Position numbers and translations under genes: made by a program. From an uncultured Clostridia bacterium (lineage in GTDB: Bacteria > Bacillota > Clostridia > Oscillospirales > Acutalibacteraceae): DNA of 62,681 nucleotides. The stretch is from NCBI GenBank assembly GCA_937898195.1, contig CALEJD010000033.1:1-62681 (forward strand). Reading direction: 5' to 3'. The first letter of the stretch is position 1. The number at the start of each line of letters is the position of its first letter. This document shows positions 42,556-51,736 of this stretch, one piece after another. The notes below the pieces were generated by a model. It worked only from the letters and a program-made list of their open reading frames with translations. It had not been told where the DNA came from and did not search any database.

Positions 42556-42932
42556 AATATATTGCTGATTAGTGGTTGTTCATTACGGATTAAATGGCTT
42601 AATTCGTCGATTGCCAAATCTGCTTGTTGTTCGAGCCTTTCCATATTGCCTTGTTTGGCATATAGGGGAAGGCTTTTTATTAATTCTTCTAATTTGTCAG
42701 TTTCTTCGTGACGGATAAAACTTTCAATAATATCGTGAACATCTTCCCAGAGTGTTACAGCTTCTTGGGATTTTTTTATTGCATCTTCTATATCATCTTT
42801 TTCTGCTATACTACAGATTTCAGCCAAATGAGTCTCTAACTTGTTACAAGCATTATCCACCCAGAAATATCCCATGAATGCAAGGGCAAAAGCTGTAACA
42901 AGAGCACCAATTGCTAGGATTATTCTTTTCAT
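42552..42932 (-). CDS. DUF4363 family membrane-anchored protein
   Basis: 126 residues: one N-terminal membrane helix followed by an acidic, helical extracytoplasmic domain with a run of KLE/EEL heptad-like segments. The size, anchor and helix pattern fit DUF4363 proteins, which are commonly encoded just after a DUF421 protein, as here (4-nt ATGA overlap). Function is unknown. The location next to germination genes suggests spore membrane or germination work. Confidence 0.75.
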   Translation of the reverse strand: MKRIILAIGALVTAFALAFMGYFWVDNACNKLETHLAEICSIAEKDDIEDAIKKSQEAVTLWEDVHDIIESFIRHEETDKLEELIKSLPLYAKQGNMERLEQQADLAIDELSHLIRNEQPLISNIF

Positions 42933-43603
42933 ATTTTGTCCTTTCTTATAATTGTATGATTACCCATAGCATCAACTGTCATAAGCAATATGTCTTTGAT
43001 TTGAATATTCTTTTTTCTTGCAAGCCTCTCAATTTTATTTGTTGTCATATTGCAGATTTTAAAATCCTGCGAAACTATTTTTCCGTCGATGATTACAGGA
43101 CACTTATATCCCTGTGGCTGAGTGCTTAAATCAAGGTCATCTTTTGTAACTGTGTCGTATTCTGGTTTTAAAAGTACGCTTATTTGTCCATTGGTTTCAA
43201 CGATGGCATATTGTACCTGAGAAATATCAAAAACATCTTTTTGTCTTAAAGATTCGAGCAAATCATCAACAGTAAAACGAAGGTCTTTTAATAGCTTTTG
43301 ATTAAGGTTACCATCGTTGATAATAACAACGGGATTTCCTTGCATAAATGAACGAAATTTGATACTTTTCATATTGAAAACAGATGTTAAAATTTCAAAT
43401 CCAACTAATAATAAAATAGGGATAATTGTGTTTACCAAGGGTATGTCGGTATCCTGAATGGGAATTGAAATAATTTGAGAAATAAGAAGAGTTATAACCA
43501 AATCTGATGGTTGTAATTCTCCAATCTGTCTTTTGCCCATAATACGAATACTGACAATCGCAACAATGTAGAGAATAACTGTTCTAATTAAAGTTACAAA
43601 CAT
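42929..43603 (-). CDS. DUF421 (YetF/YcaP-like) membrane protein
   Basis: 224 residues from the ATG at 43603 behind CGGTGAT; the longer frame to 43663 runs through the divergent promoter. Three N-terminal helices, including the conserved IRIMGKRQIGELQPSDLVITLL, precede two small cytoplasmic alpha/beta modules, the layout of DUF421 proteins. Members of this family are known to affect spore coat/inner-membrane properties and germination in Bacillus. It is translationally coupled to DUF4363 and transcribed divergently from gerXA with a mirrored leader. Confidence 0.88.
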   Translation of the reverse strand: MFVTLIRTVILYIVAIVSIRIMGKRQIGELQPSDLVITLLISQIISIPIQDTDIPLVNTIIPILLLVGFEILTSVFNMKSIKFRSFMQGNPVVIINDGNLNQKLLKDLRFTVDDLLESLRQKDVFDISQVQYAIVETNGQISVLLKPEYDTVTKDDLDLSTQPQGYKCPVIIDGKIVSQDFKICNMTTNKIERLARKKNIQIKDILLMTVDAMGNHTIIRKDKI

Positions 43604-43681
43604 AAAATCACCGTTTTTATCATTTGCCAATAAATACAGAATATTACTATATTTTAAGGTCAAGATAAAAATGGTGATTTT
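43604..43681. repeat. Mirror-image leaders of DUF421 and gerXA
   Basis: The 18-bp stretch at 43604-43621 is the reverse complement of 43664-43681 except for one base (GATAAAAAYGGTGATTTT), separated by 42 bp. Each arm contains the GGTGAT ribosome binding site of the gene it leads. The 42-bp centre must hold both promoters. Confidence 0.8.
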
Positions 43682-43684
43682 TTT

Positions 43685-45193
43685 ATGAGTGAAAATTGGT
43701 TTTCAAAAAAAGTTGATGAGATAAGCATAGATGAAAAGACTGAAACAACAGAAAAGAAAAATATAGATAAAGATTTGCAAAAAAATATGGCATATATAAA
43801 GCAACAATTCGGTGATGCCTTTGATGTGAAATACAGAAAATACAATGCACAGGGCAGAGAAATAATGTTTATTATGGTTGACGGAATGTGTGATAGTCTG
43901 CTTGCCACAGAACAGGTAATTCTGCCGATAATCGAAGCGAATTTTAACGATGAAACAGGGGATAAACTAATCTATTCTGCTGCTGACCAGGTTTCTGCAA
44001 GTATTGATAAATCAATTACAAATGACCTTGACGAAGCAATCCGCGAAGCAATTTATGGCAGTATTATAATGCTCACAGAAGATGCACAATTTGCCATTAT
44101 GTTTGGTGTGCAAGGGTTTCCCAAAAGGGCTGTGCTTGAGCCATCAACCGAAATGCAAGAGCGTGGCTCACGAGAAGCATTTGTAGAAAGCTTTAAAGAC
44201 AATGTAACAATGATACGACGTCGTGTGAGAAATCCTGTTTTTAAAACTCAGATTGTAGAAGTGGGGGATACCACAAAAACTCGTGCTTGCGTTTGCTATA
44301 TGTCGGACAGAGTTGACAGAAAAATGCTTGATAATGTAGTTGACAGACTTAAAAACTGTAAGATTGACACTGTGTTGGGCTCAGGTTATCTTCAAACCTT
44401 TTTAGATGGCAAGCATCCGTCAATTTTTAGTGGTGTAGGGTTTACAGAAAGACCTGACGTGCTAACTGCAAAAATCAGTGAAGGCAAAATCTGTATTATC
44501 GTTGACGGAACACCTAATGCACTTATTGTGCCCTATCTTTTCATAGAGCATTTTCACTCTCTTGACGACTATCTCAAAAGACCCTATTATGCAACATTTA
44601 TCCGCATTTTAAAAATAGCATCTTTTTTGGTGAGTGTATTTTTGCCAGGACTCTATGTGGCTGTTTGTACATTCCATCAAGAAATCATACCCGAAACAAT
44701 GATTTTTGGAATAACTGGACAAGAAAGCCGAACACCCTTGCCCATAATGTTTGAAGCATTTTTTATTCATTTAGTTTATGAGATAGTCCGTGAAGCAGGG
44801 CTTCGAATGCCAAAATCTGTGGGACACGCAATTTCAATCGTTGGTGCATTAGTTATTGGCGATTCAGCAGTTACTGCGGGCATAATTTCTGCACCAATGC
44901 TTATTATTGTTGGTCTTACGGCGGTCAGTTCATTTGTGGTTTCAACCCTTTATGAGTCCGTTGCTGTTATGCGATTTGCATTTATTATTATCGGTGGTCT
45001 GGGTGGACTTTATGGGATTATGATGGGATTTGCTGCGGTGCTTGTGAATGCTGCTGCAATAAACCCTTATGGCGTGCCTTTCACTTCACCTTTGTCACCT
45101 ACAAAAATCGGTGCGTGGCGTGACCTTGTTGTGCGACAAGATTGGAGAAAAATGGGCAAAAAGAAAATGCTTATTCAAAAGTTGGAGAAATAA
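43685..45193 (+). CDS. Spore germination receptor subunit, GerA family (XA subunit)
   Basis: 502 residues. A soluble N-terminal half (residues ~1-270, acidic/basic repeats then alpha/beta) is followed by four to five membrane helices. The signature motifs FGITGQESRTPLPI and EIVREAGLRMPKSVG-like segment, plus VIGDSAVTAGIISAPM, are diagnostic of GerAA/SpoVAF-type proteins. With the B and C subunits it forms the germinant receptor in the spore inner membrane. The ribosome binding site is GGTGAT, 7 nt before ATG. It starts a gerA-gerB-gerC operon. Confidence 0.95.
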   Translation: MSENWFSKKVDEISIDEKTETTEKKNIDKDLQKNMAYIKQQFGDAFDVKYRKYNAQGREIMFIMVDGMCDSLLATEQVILPIIEANFNDETGDKLIYSAADQVSASIDKSITNDLDEAIREAIYGSIIMLTEDAQFAIMFGVQGFPKRAVLEPSTEMQERGSREAFVESFKDNVTMIRRRVRNPVFKTQIVEVGDTTKTRACVCYMSDRVDRKMLDNVVDRLKNCKIDTVLGSGYLQTFLDGKHPSIFSGVGFTERPDVLTAKISEGKICIIVDGTPNALIVPYLFIEHFHSLDDYLKRPYYATFIRILKIASFLVSVFLPGLYVAVCTFHQEIIPETMIFGITGQESRTPLPIMFEAFFIHLVYEIVREAGLRMPKSVGHAISIVGALVIGDSAVTAGIISAPMLIIVGLTAVSSFVVSTLYESVAVMRFAFIIIGGLGGLYGIMMGFAAVLVNAAAINPYGVPFTSPLSPTKIGAWRDLVVRQDWRKMGKKKMLIQKLEK

Positions 45194-45194
45194 T

Positions 45195-46265
45195 ATGCAT
45201 ACAAAAGAAAAAATCAGCACATTTCAATTTTTTACAATGCTGTTTATAAGTCGAGCGTTAACAACTGTCACATATCTGTCATCATACACAAAAGATGTGC
45301 GACTTTCAGATATGCTTGTGCAACCTGTTTTCAGAATAACTTTGGGTATTGTTATAATGATACCTTTATATTTTATTTGTAAAAAGCATAACACAACAGA
45401 CCTTTTAAGTCTTGCAAATTCAAAGTTTGTTTCACTTTGTTATTTGTTTGTGTTCTTCTATTTTACGGTTGTTACAATAGCAAGACTTGATGTGTTTGCG
45501 GGGACAGTCGTCTTCCCTGAAACTGATGTAAATTTCTTGTTGGTTTTTGCAATTCTGCTTTGCTCTTACGGCGCTTATCTTGGGTTTGAAGCCTTGGGAC
45601 GAAGTGCTGTGCTTTCAGCAGTATTGGTAGTGCCTGCACTTGTTTTTATTATGGCAACTCTTGTTAACAAGATTGATTTATTAAACCTTACTCCCGTGTT
45701 TTATAACGGGGTGACACCGGTTATTAAAACAGCAGTTGATTCTGTAGGGCAAACTGTTGAATACGCAATAATTGCAGTTTGTTTGCCCAAAGTTTCGGGT
45801 AATGTAAAAAAAGGTTTTTTTTGGTGGCTCTTCTTGCAAACACTTTTAATGGCAACAATGTTTTTCTTTGCCACGACGGTTATGGGTAATTTTACAGGCA
45901 CACAACTTTTTCCCTTTCATACTCTCGCAAGCCTTGCCGAGTTCGCTATGTTTGACCGTCTTGATGCAATATTTACAAGTGTGTGGATTCTATGTGCATT
46001 TATCAAAGCAGGGCTTCTTATCTACCTTCAATCAGACATTTTGCACCGAGCATTTAAGAAGATACAAAGGAAATATTTTATTGTTGGAATCTGCACAATT
46101 ACCATAATAACAAATCTGTTAATCGCAAGTGAATTCAAGCGTTTCTCATTTGTCGACAACTCAACATTTAAGATTATTATTACAGGAATAACTGCTTTTG
46201 CACTTCCATTATATATTTTGATTATAAAAAGAAAGGGGAGAAGAGAATGCGAAAATCAATCCTGA
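45195..46265 (+). CDS. Spore germination receptor subunit, GerB family (permease-like)
   Basis: 356 residues from the ATG at 45195 (GGAGAA upstream), 1 nt after gerXA; the frame is open from 45069 but that part lies inside gerXA. About ten membrane helices with the amino-acid/polyamine transporter fold typical of GerB subunits, which bind the small-molecule germinant. The N terminus (KEKISTFQFFTMLFISRALT) matches the family. It overlaps gerXC by 19 nt. Confidence 0.92.
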   Translation: MHTKEKISTFQFFTMLFISRALTTVTYLSSYTKDVRLSDMLVQPVFRITLGIVIMIPLYFICKKHNTTDLLSLANSKFVSLCYLFVFFYFTVVTIARLDVFAGTVVFPETDVNFLLVFAILLCSYGAYLGFEALGRSAVLSAVLVVPALVFIMATLVNKIDLLNLTPVFYNGVTPVIKTAVDSVGQTVEYAIIAVCLPKVSGNVKKGFFWWLFLQTLLMATMFFFATTVMGNFTGTQLFPFHTLASLAEFAMFDRLDAIFTSVWILCAFIKAGLLIYLQSDILHRAFKKIQRKYFIVGICTITIITNLLIASEFKRFSFVDNSTFKIIITGITAFALPLYILIIKRKGRRECENQS

Positions 46266-47398
46266 TTTTTTTAGTTGTGATAGTTGCAATTTTCACCTTT
46301 AATGAAAAAGAAATCTATAAAAAAGATATAAGAAACCGACTTGTTATTCAGGGCATCGGCATAGATATAGAAAAAGATAATTCATATACTGTCACGTTGC
46401 AAACAATTGATACCAATGCACAATCTGCAACATCAGAAGACGGTGCATCTCAACCACCCATAAAAACTTATAAGATGACAGGAGATACAATTTACACCAC
46501 AATCAAAAGTGTTACTGAAATTGAAGGCAAAGTGCCATTGTATTCACAAAACAGAATTATAGTTTTAGGCAAAAGCATAACCGAAGAGAAAATGGACGAT
46601 GTTATTGATTTCTTTGTTCGTGATGTTGAAAATAGTGCATCAATTTATATTGCGGCGGCAAAAGACAGAGCCTCTGATATTCTTGAAGCAAAGAATGGCG
46701 AAGAATATGTGAGTGCAAGAAGCATTGAAATAGGAATTGGTGCAAATGAATATGACGCACGAATTTTTGGCACAGAGCTTTATGAGCTTATAAACCGATA
46801 TAATTCAGGCTCAAAAGATTTTGCAATGCCGCTTTTAGATGTAACAGAAAAAGATGGCAAACAAAGCGTCGAGATAATTGGTACGGCGATTTTTAACAAC
46901 ACCCGTTATCGTGAATATATGTCAAAAGACGAAACGGTTTATCTGAATTTCTTGTCTGATAAGGTTTATAACACGGCAATTTCATTGGATAGAGATAATG
47001 GTGAAAAATTATCACTCAATGTGGTAGATTCAAAAACTTATCGCACATTAAAATTCGAAAACGGAAAACCCACATTTAAAATCAAAGTGAAAATCAGTGC
47101 AGATATTGCCGAAATCAGCGGTGGTGTTTCAAAAAAAATGACCAAGCAGGACATTGAAACAATAAAAACATCCGCCGAGCAATATATCGAAAAAGCTATT
47201 ACACAGACACGAAAAAGACTGTATGAAGAATATGAGAGTGACGCTTGTGGTTTAGGCAGACTTCTATATATTTTCCAACCGTCTTTTTATAGAAGAAATG
47301 AAAAAAACATCGACTCCGTAATGCAAAATAGCATTTTTGAAGTCGATGTGGATTTGAAAATTCGTCGAATAGGACACGAATTTATTGAAATGGTTTAG
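46247..47398 (+). CDS. Spore germination receptor subunit, GerC family, lacking a lipobox
   Basis: 383 residues. The body matches Ger(x)C: the N-terminal domain with VIQGIGIDIEKDNSYTVTLQ and SQNRIIVLGKSI, a central domain, and the C-terminal helical end. GerC proteins are normally lipoproteins with a Cys right after the signal sequence (commonly followed by a WD motif). Here the first ~17 hydrophobic residues run into FNEKEIYKKDIRNR with no Cys, so membrane attachment must be by an uncleaved helix or be lost. The start at 46247 overlaps gerXB and has a strong AAAGGGGAGAAG. The stop overlaps that of the convergent GGDEF-EAL gene by 4 nt. Confidence 0.88.
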   Translation: MRKSILIFLVVIVAIFTFNEKEIYKKDIRNRLVIQGIGIDIEKDNSYTVTLQTIDTNAQSATSEDGASQPPIKTYKMTGDTIYTTIKSVTEIEGKVPLYSQNRIIVLGKSITEEKMDDVIDFFVRDVENSASIYIAAAKDRASDILEAKNGEEYVSARSIEIGIGANEYDARIFGTELYELINRYNSGSKDFAMPLLDVTEKDGKQSVEIIGTAIFNNTRYREYMSKDETVYLNFLSDKVYNTAISLDRDNGEKLSLNVVDSKTYRTLKFENGKPTFKIKVKISADIAEISGGVSKKMTKQDIETIKTSAEQYIEKAITQTRKRLYEEYESDACGLGRLLYIFQPSFYRRNEKNIDSVMQNSIFEVDVDLKIRRIGHEFIEMV

Positions 47399-49650
47399 TT
47401 TCTTGAATCACGTATAATCATATTGCAAAGGTCATCAAAGCTTATCGGACGGCTCAAATAATAACCCTGAACAATGTGACAACCTTGACCTTTCACATAT
47501 TCATACTGCTCTTCGGTTTCGACACCTTCTGCAATAAGAGTCATACCAAGTTGCTTTGCCATTGTGATAATACACTCAATAATGTTTCTGCCACGTGGGT
47601 GAGCATAGTCATCAATAAAGGTCTTGTCAAGTTTCAAAAAATCAACAGGCAATGATTTAAGAAGCATCAATGAAGAATAACCTGTGCCAAAGTCATCCAT
47701 AAGAATTTTGAAACCTGATTTGTGAAGTTTGCGAAGCATTTTTACGAAACTATTGTTGTTTTCAAACAATGTAGTTTCTGTAATTTCAAGTTGAATATGA
47801 GAAATATCTGCACCGGTTTCTTTAACGATTTCAAGATATTTTTCGGTGAATTTTGAGTCATAAAGTGACTGTTGTGACACATTGACAGAAATATCAACAG
47901 GCACTAATCCTTTTTCTTTCATTTTAGTTTGCATTATGCAAGCTTGTTCAAATGCAAATTTATCAAGTTCTTTAACAAGACCGCGTTCTTCTGCAAGGGG
48001 AACAAACTCAGCAGGAGAAACTGCTGTGCCATCTGCTTTGAACCAACGAATAAGAGTCTCTGCGCCACAAAGTTTGTCGTTTTCTGTGCTGAATTGTGGT
48101 TGGAATACAACAGACAATTCGCGGTTTTCAATAGCGTGAATAAGCTCATCTGCAAAAATCTTTTTCTGAGTGAGTTTCTTTTTAAGACTGTCATTATAGA
48201 AAGAAATGAGAGTGTCGCTATCACCCTTGACAAGTGATTTTGCCATAACAGCACTATTCTGCATCTGCTGAATATTTGTGTTTTTCTCTTCAATAAGATA
48301 AACGCCGATGCTCGGTGTGAGAATATAATCAGACATTATGCCGTTGTTTTGTATTGTGCATTTCTGACAGAATTCTTCAAGACGATTACGAAGTTCAGCT
48401 TCGTTATTATATTGCATATAAACTGCGAAACGGTCAGCGGCAATTCTTCCAACAAACTCATTGTCTCTTAAAATACTCTGCCATGTTTCGTGAACAAAAT
48501 TGATTGTGCTGTTACCTTGTTCGTAACTGTAATAGTCGTTAATCAGTTTGAAATTATCAAGGTCCATAACAATATAAGCGGCCTTTTTGCCTTTTACAAG
48601 TTGCTTTTTAACATCAACACAGAACTTGGCATAAGATGCGCCACCTGTAAGACTGTCTTTATAGAGAATTTTATCAAAGTCTGCTTGCTTTCTTCTTTCG
48701 GCAGAAACAATAATATAAATAAGCATTGCAAAGAGCGAAATCAAGAAGAAACAGATAATAACAAGAATTGAAAGAACCATATTTCTACTTGCATTTACAC
48801 TCATAGCAGGTACAACTGAGAATAAATACCAATTATTGAAATTAAGTGGAGCATAATAGAGATAGAACTGACTGCCCTGTGATGACATCAATACGCCTGA
48901 CTCACCATTTTTCATATCTTCTTTAATGTCAACAATTCGTGAGCCTTGATATCTTTCGTCCATTGGCACAGCTTTGAAAACATTTTCGATATTTTGGTAT
49001 TCTTTTTTGTGGTGTGTACTGATGATATTGTTGCCTTCTGAGTCAACAACATAGAAAAACTCGGTATTTTGGAAAGAGTCGGTTGCAAAATTTTGCTTGA
49101 TTTCATCAACGGTAAAAGAGAAGAATAAAACTGAAGTGATTTGACCATCAGCATATAATGGATAATGCATAATAAACATTGCATCGCCGTCAATACTTTC
49201 ATCCGTATTTATTCGGCAAACGGTGAGAGTGCCTTTTTCAACACATTCACTAAGGTGCTCTGTGTTGGTAAGAGTTGTACTTTTATTATCAGAAGTGTAA
49301 CAAGTGCCATCTAAAAGAGCCACACCGAAACGTTTATATGCAATAGTTGATGGAATATCCGCAATACTTTTTACAGCAGCTTGAGGGTCATTTCTTAAAT
49401 CTTCAGGAATGCTGTTAGCAACACTCACAACAAATGATGCTTGCTCTTGGAATTTAAAACCGATTGACTCGGCATTCTTTTTGGAAATCTCTTCAAGCAT
49501 TGCTTGATTCTGAATATCCATAATCTTTGTCATAACCATTGGTGAAATAACAAGCACCACCAATGCAAGAAGACATAAAATACTCAAGAATATATATCGT
49601 TTAAACGGTTTTTTATATGGCTTTTTCTGTTTCATTTTCATTATCACCAT
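47395..49650 (-). CDS. Cache-GGDEF-EAL membrane protein, probable c-di-GMP phosphodiesterase
   Basis: 751 residues. A first helix (~20-42), a ~260-residue extracytoplasmic double-Cache-like sensor, and a second helix (~297-320) precede a GGDEF and an EAL domain. The GGDEF signature is degenerate (AADRF in VGRIAADRFAVYM), so cyclase activity is unlikely and GTP binding may be regulatory. The EAL residues look complete: ETLIRW, VNVSQQSL, EITET, DDFGTGYSS, LKLDKTF, AEGVET and QGYYLSRP. It should degrade cyclic di-GMP in response to an external ligand. The start is not certain: ATGs at 49650, 49641 and 49635 are all in frame. It is monocistronic. Confidence 0.9.
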   Translation of the reverse strand: MVIMKMKQKKPYKKPFKRYIFLSILCLLALVVLVISPMVMTKIMDIQNQAMLEEISKKNAESIGFKFQEQASFVVSVANSIPEDLRNDPQAAVKSIADIPSTIAYKRFGVALLDGTCYTSDNKSTTLTNTEHLSECVEKGTLTVCRINTDESIDGDAMFIMHYPLYADGQITSVLFFSFTVDEIKQNFATDSFQNTEFFYVVDSEGNNIISTHHKKEYQNIENVFKAVPMDERYQGSRIVDIKEDMKNGESGVLMSSQGSQFYLYYAPLNFNNWYLFSVVPAMSVNASRNMVLSILVIICFFLISLFAMLIYIIVSAERRKQADFDKILYKDSLTGGASYAKFCVDVKKQLVKGKKAAYIVMDLDNFKLINDYYSYEQGNSTINFVHETWQSILRDNEFVGRIAADRFAVYMQYNNEAELRNRLEEFCQKCTIQNNGIMSDYILTPSIGVYLIEEKNTNIQQMQNSAVMAKSLVKGDSDTLISFYNDSLKKKLTQKKIFADELIHAIENRELSVVFQPQFSTENDKLCGAETLIRWFKADGTAVSPAEFVPLAEERGLVKELDKFAFEQACIMQTKMKEKGLVPVDISVNVSQQSLYDSKFTEKYLEIVKETGADISHIQLEITETTLFENNNSFVKMLRKLHKSGFKILMDDFGTGYSSLMLLKSLPVDFLKLDKTFIDDYAHPRGRNIIECIITMAKQLGMTLIAEGVETEEQYEYVKGQGCHIVQGYYLSRPISFDDLCNMIIRDSRN

Positions 49651-49776
49651 CCATAAATTACCTAAAATTTACCTATTATAAATTATAACAATTAAAAAAA
49701 CAAAAATAAATGGTAATAATCAATAAAAGATATAAAGAATTTAATGCACAATAACTAATTTGTCTGTTGAATTTGA

Positions 49777-49805
49777 TTGACACAAAATTCTATTTGGTGT
49801 ACTAT
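49777..49805 (+). promoter_or_regulatory. Promoter of the phosphohexomutase operon
   Basis: TTGACA (49777-49782), 17 bp, TACTAT (49800-49805); predicted start about 30 nt before the ATG. Confidence 0.55.
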
Positions 49806-49841
49806 TAAACTATATAATTATGCTTAAAAGGGGCGTAAAAA

Positions 49842-51482
49842 ATGAACTTTAAAGAAAAATTTGACTATTGGTGCAGTTTTGATGAAGATACAAAAAAAGA
49901 GCTTCTCTCAATCACTGACGAAAAAGAAATCGAAGATAGATTTTATAAAGATTTAGAATTCGGCACAGGTGGACTTCGTGGCATTATGGGTGCAGGTCCA
50001 AACCGAATGAACAGATACACAATCGCAAAGGCAACAAAGGGCTATGCAGACTATCTCAAAAGCCGTTTCCAAGGTGAAATCAGCGTGGCAATAGCTTATG
50101 ACTCACGAAACAATTCACAATATTTCTCACAAGTGGCTGCAGGTGTACTCGCTTCAAACGGAATTAAGGTTTACATATATGACACTCTTATGCCAACACC
50201 AGTTTTGTCATTCACTGCAAAGTATTTAGGCTGTAATGGTGGTATTGTGCTCACAGCAAGCCATAACCCCAAGGAATATAACGGATATAAAATCTACGAC
50301 GAAAAAGGTTGCCAACTTGTTCCAAAATTCGCAAGTCAGGTAATAGATTTTGTAAATGCAATAACAGATTTAAAATCAGTTGACGTTATGGATTTTGATG
50401 CTGGTGTTAAGAGTGGCAAAATTACAGTAATCCGTGAAGAAGTTCTAGAAAAATTCCTTGACGAAGTAAAAAAACAGTCAATCTATGAAGAAAAATCAGA
50501 CCTTAAAATTGTTTATACAGCCCTTCACGGCACAGGTAATATTCCTGTCAGAAAAGCACTTGAGGGTATGAATGTTTCAATAGTAAAGAGTCAGGAATTG
50601 CCTGACGGTAATTTCAGCACAGTTCGTTCACCAAACCCCGAAGAAAAAGATGCATTGACTATTGCTATTGAACAAGCAAAGACAGAAAAAGCAGATTTGG
50701 TATTGGGCACTGACCCTGACTGTGACCGTGTTGGCACAGCAGTTTTACATAATGGTGAATATGTGCTTATGACTGGTAACCAAATTGGTGCATTGCTTGT
50801 TGATTTTGTGCTTTCACATAGAAAAGACACACTCAACGAAAAATCAACACTTGTAAAAACAATCGTTACAAGTGAAGTTGGTGCAGATATCGCAAGAAGT
50901 TATGGTCTTAATATTGTTGATACTCTCACAGGCTTTAAATATATCGGTGACCAGATAGGCCGTTACGAAATCAATGGTGATAAAGAATTTGTTATCGGTT
51001 ATGAAGAGTCTTATGGTTATCTTGTTGGCACACACGCTCGCGATAAGGATGCTGTAGTTTCATCAATGCTTATCTGTCAGATGGCGGCATACCATAAGAA
51101 TAACGGCAGAACATTGGTTGATGCTCTTAACAATATATATGCAAAATTCGGCTTCTATCTTGATGCACTTGATACTTTCGTGCTTAAAGGTAAAGACGGT
51201 GCAGAGAAAATTCAGAGCATAATGACTGATATGCGTGAGAATGGTAATTCACTTTTTGATAACATCAAAAATGTGCTTGATTATTCAAAAGGAATTGACG
51301 ATTTACCAAAAGAAAATGTGCTTAAATACATATTCACAGACGGCAGTTGGATAGCAATTCGTCCGTCAGGCACAGAGCCAAAACTTAAGGTTTATTATTC
51401 AATGTGTGGCGAAACAAAGACACAAGCAACTGAAAAACTTGAAAAAGTCCGTGCAATTCTTAAGAAGGTAATTGAGGAATAG
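49842..51482 (+). CDS. Phosphoglucomutase/phosphomannomutase (alpha-D-phosphohexomutase family)
   Basis: 546 residues. It interconverts hexose-1-phosphate and hexose-6-phosphate through a phosphoserine. Seen in order: FGTGGLRG, the active-site TASHNPKEYNGYK, the Mg2+ loop GTDPDCDRVG, the sugar-binding GYEESYGYLVG and the phosphate-binding RPSGTEPKLK. The length fits the PgcA-type bacterial phosphoglucomutase. Upstream of an alpha-mannosidase it could channel mannose-phosphate or glucose-phosphate. GGGGCG precedes the ATG. It ends 2 nt before the NifU-like gene. Confidence 0.94.
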   Translation: MNFKEKFDYWCSFDEDTKKELLSITDEKEIEDRFYKDLEFGTGGLRGIMGAGPNRMNRYTIAKATKGYADYLKSRFQGEISVAIAYDSRNNSQYFSQVAAGVLASNGIKVYIYDTLMPTPVLSFTAKYLGCNGGIVLTASHNPKEYNGYKIYDEKGCQLVPKFASQVIDFVNAITDLKSVDVMDFDAGVKSGKITVIREEVLEKFLDEVKKQSIYEEKSDLKIVYTALHGTGNIPVRKALEGMNVSIVKSQELPDGNFSTVRSPNPEEKDALTIAIEQAKTEKADLVLGTDPDCDRVGTAVLHNGEYVLMTGNQIGALLVDFVLSHRKDTLNEKSTLVKTIVTSEVGADIARSYGLNIVDTLTGFKYIGDQIGRYEINGDKEFVIGYEESYGYLVGTHARDKDAVVSSMLICQMAAYHKNNGRTLVDALNNIYAKFGFYLDALDTFVLKGKDGAEKIQSIMTDMRENGNSLFDNIKNVLDYSKGIDDLPKENVLKYIFTDGSWIAIRPSGTEPKLKVYYSMCGETKTQATEKLEKVRAILKKVIEE

Positions 51483-51484
51483 TT

Positions 51485-51721
51485 ATGGAAAGATATATCA
51501 ATCTTATTATTAAACCTAAATTGCAGGGTGACGGCGGTGACATTGATTTCGTTTCTTATGAAGACGGAATTTTAACCGTGATTTTGCAGGGTGAATGTTC
51601 AAAATGCCTTATCGTTGACCGTTGTATCTCGTGGATTGAAAGCGAAATTATGCGCGATATGGGTGAAAGTGTAAAAATTGTAGCACAGAAGAAAAAACCT
51701 TTCTTCTGGGATAAGGATTAA
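51485..51721 (+). CDS. Small NifU C-terminal-domain-like protein
   Basis: 78 residues with the NifU C-terminal (Nfu) pattern: LQGDGGDIDFV, then LQGECSKC with the CxxC pair, plus one extra Cys (DRC). Stand-alone Nfu proteins carry or deliver iron-sulfur clusters. The second motif part, usually CxxCP..T, is CSKCLIVD here, so binding may be altered. It is squeezed between a phosphohexomutase and a mannosidase, 2 and 15 nt from its neighbours, an unexpected location. Confidence 0.75.
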   Translation: MERYINLIIKPKLQGDGGDIDFVSYEDGILTVILQGECSKCLIVDRCISWIESEIMRDMGESVKIVAQKKKPFFWDKD

Positions 51722-51736
51722 AGGGGGACGCACAAA

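Noticed and set aside
45069..45194. 42-codon extension of the GerB frame
   Set aside because: It lies inside gerXA in another frame; the GerB N terminus begins at 45195 with GGAGAA upstream.
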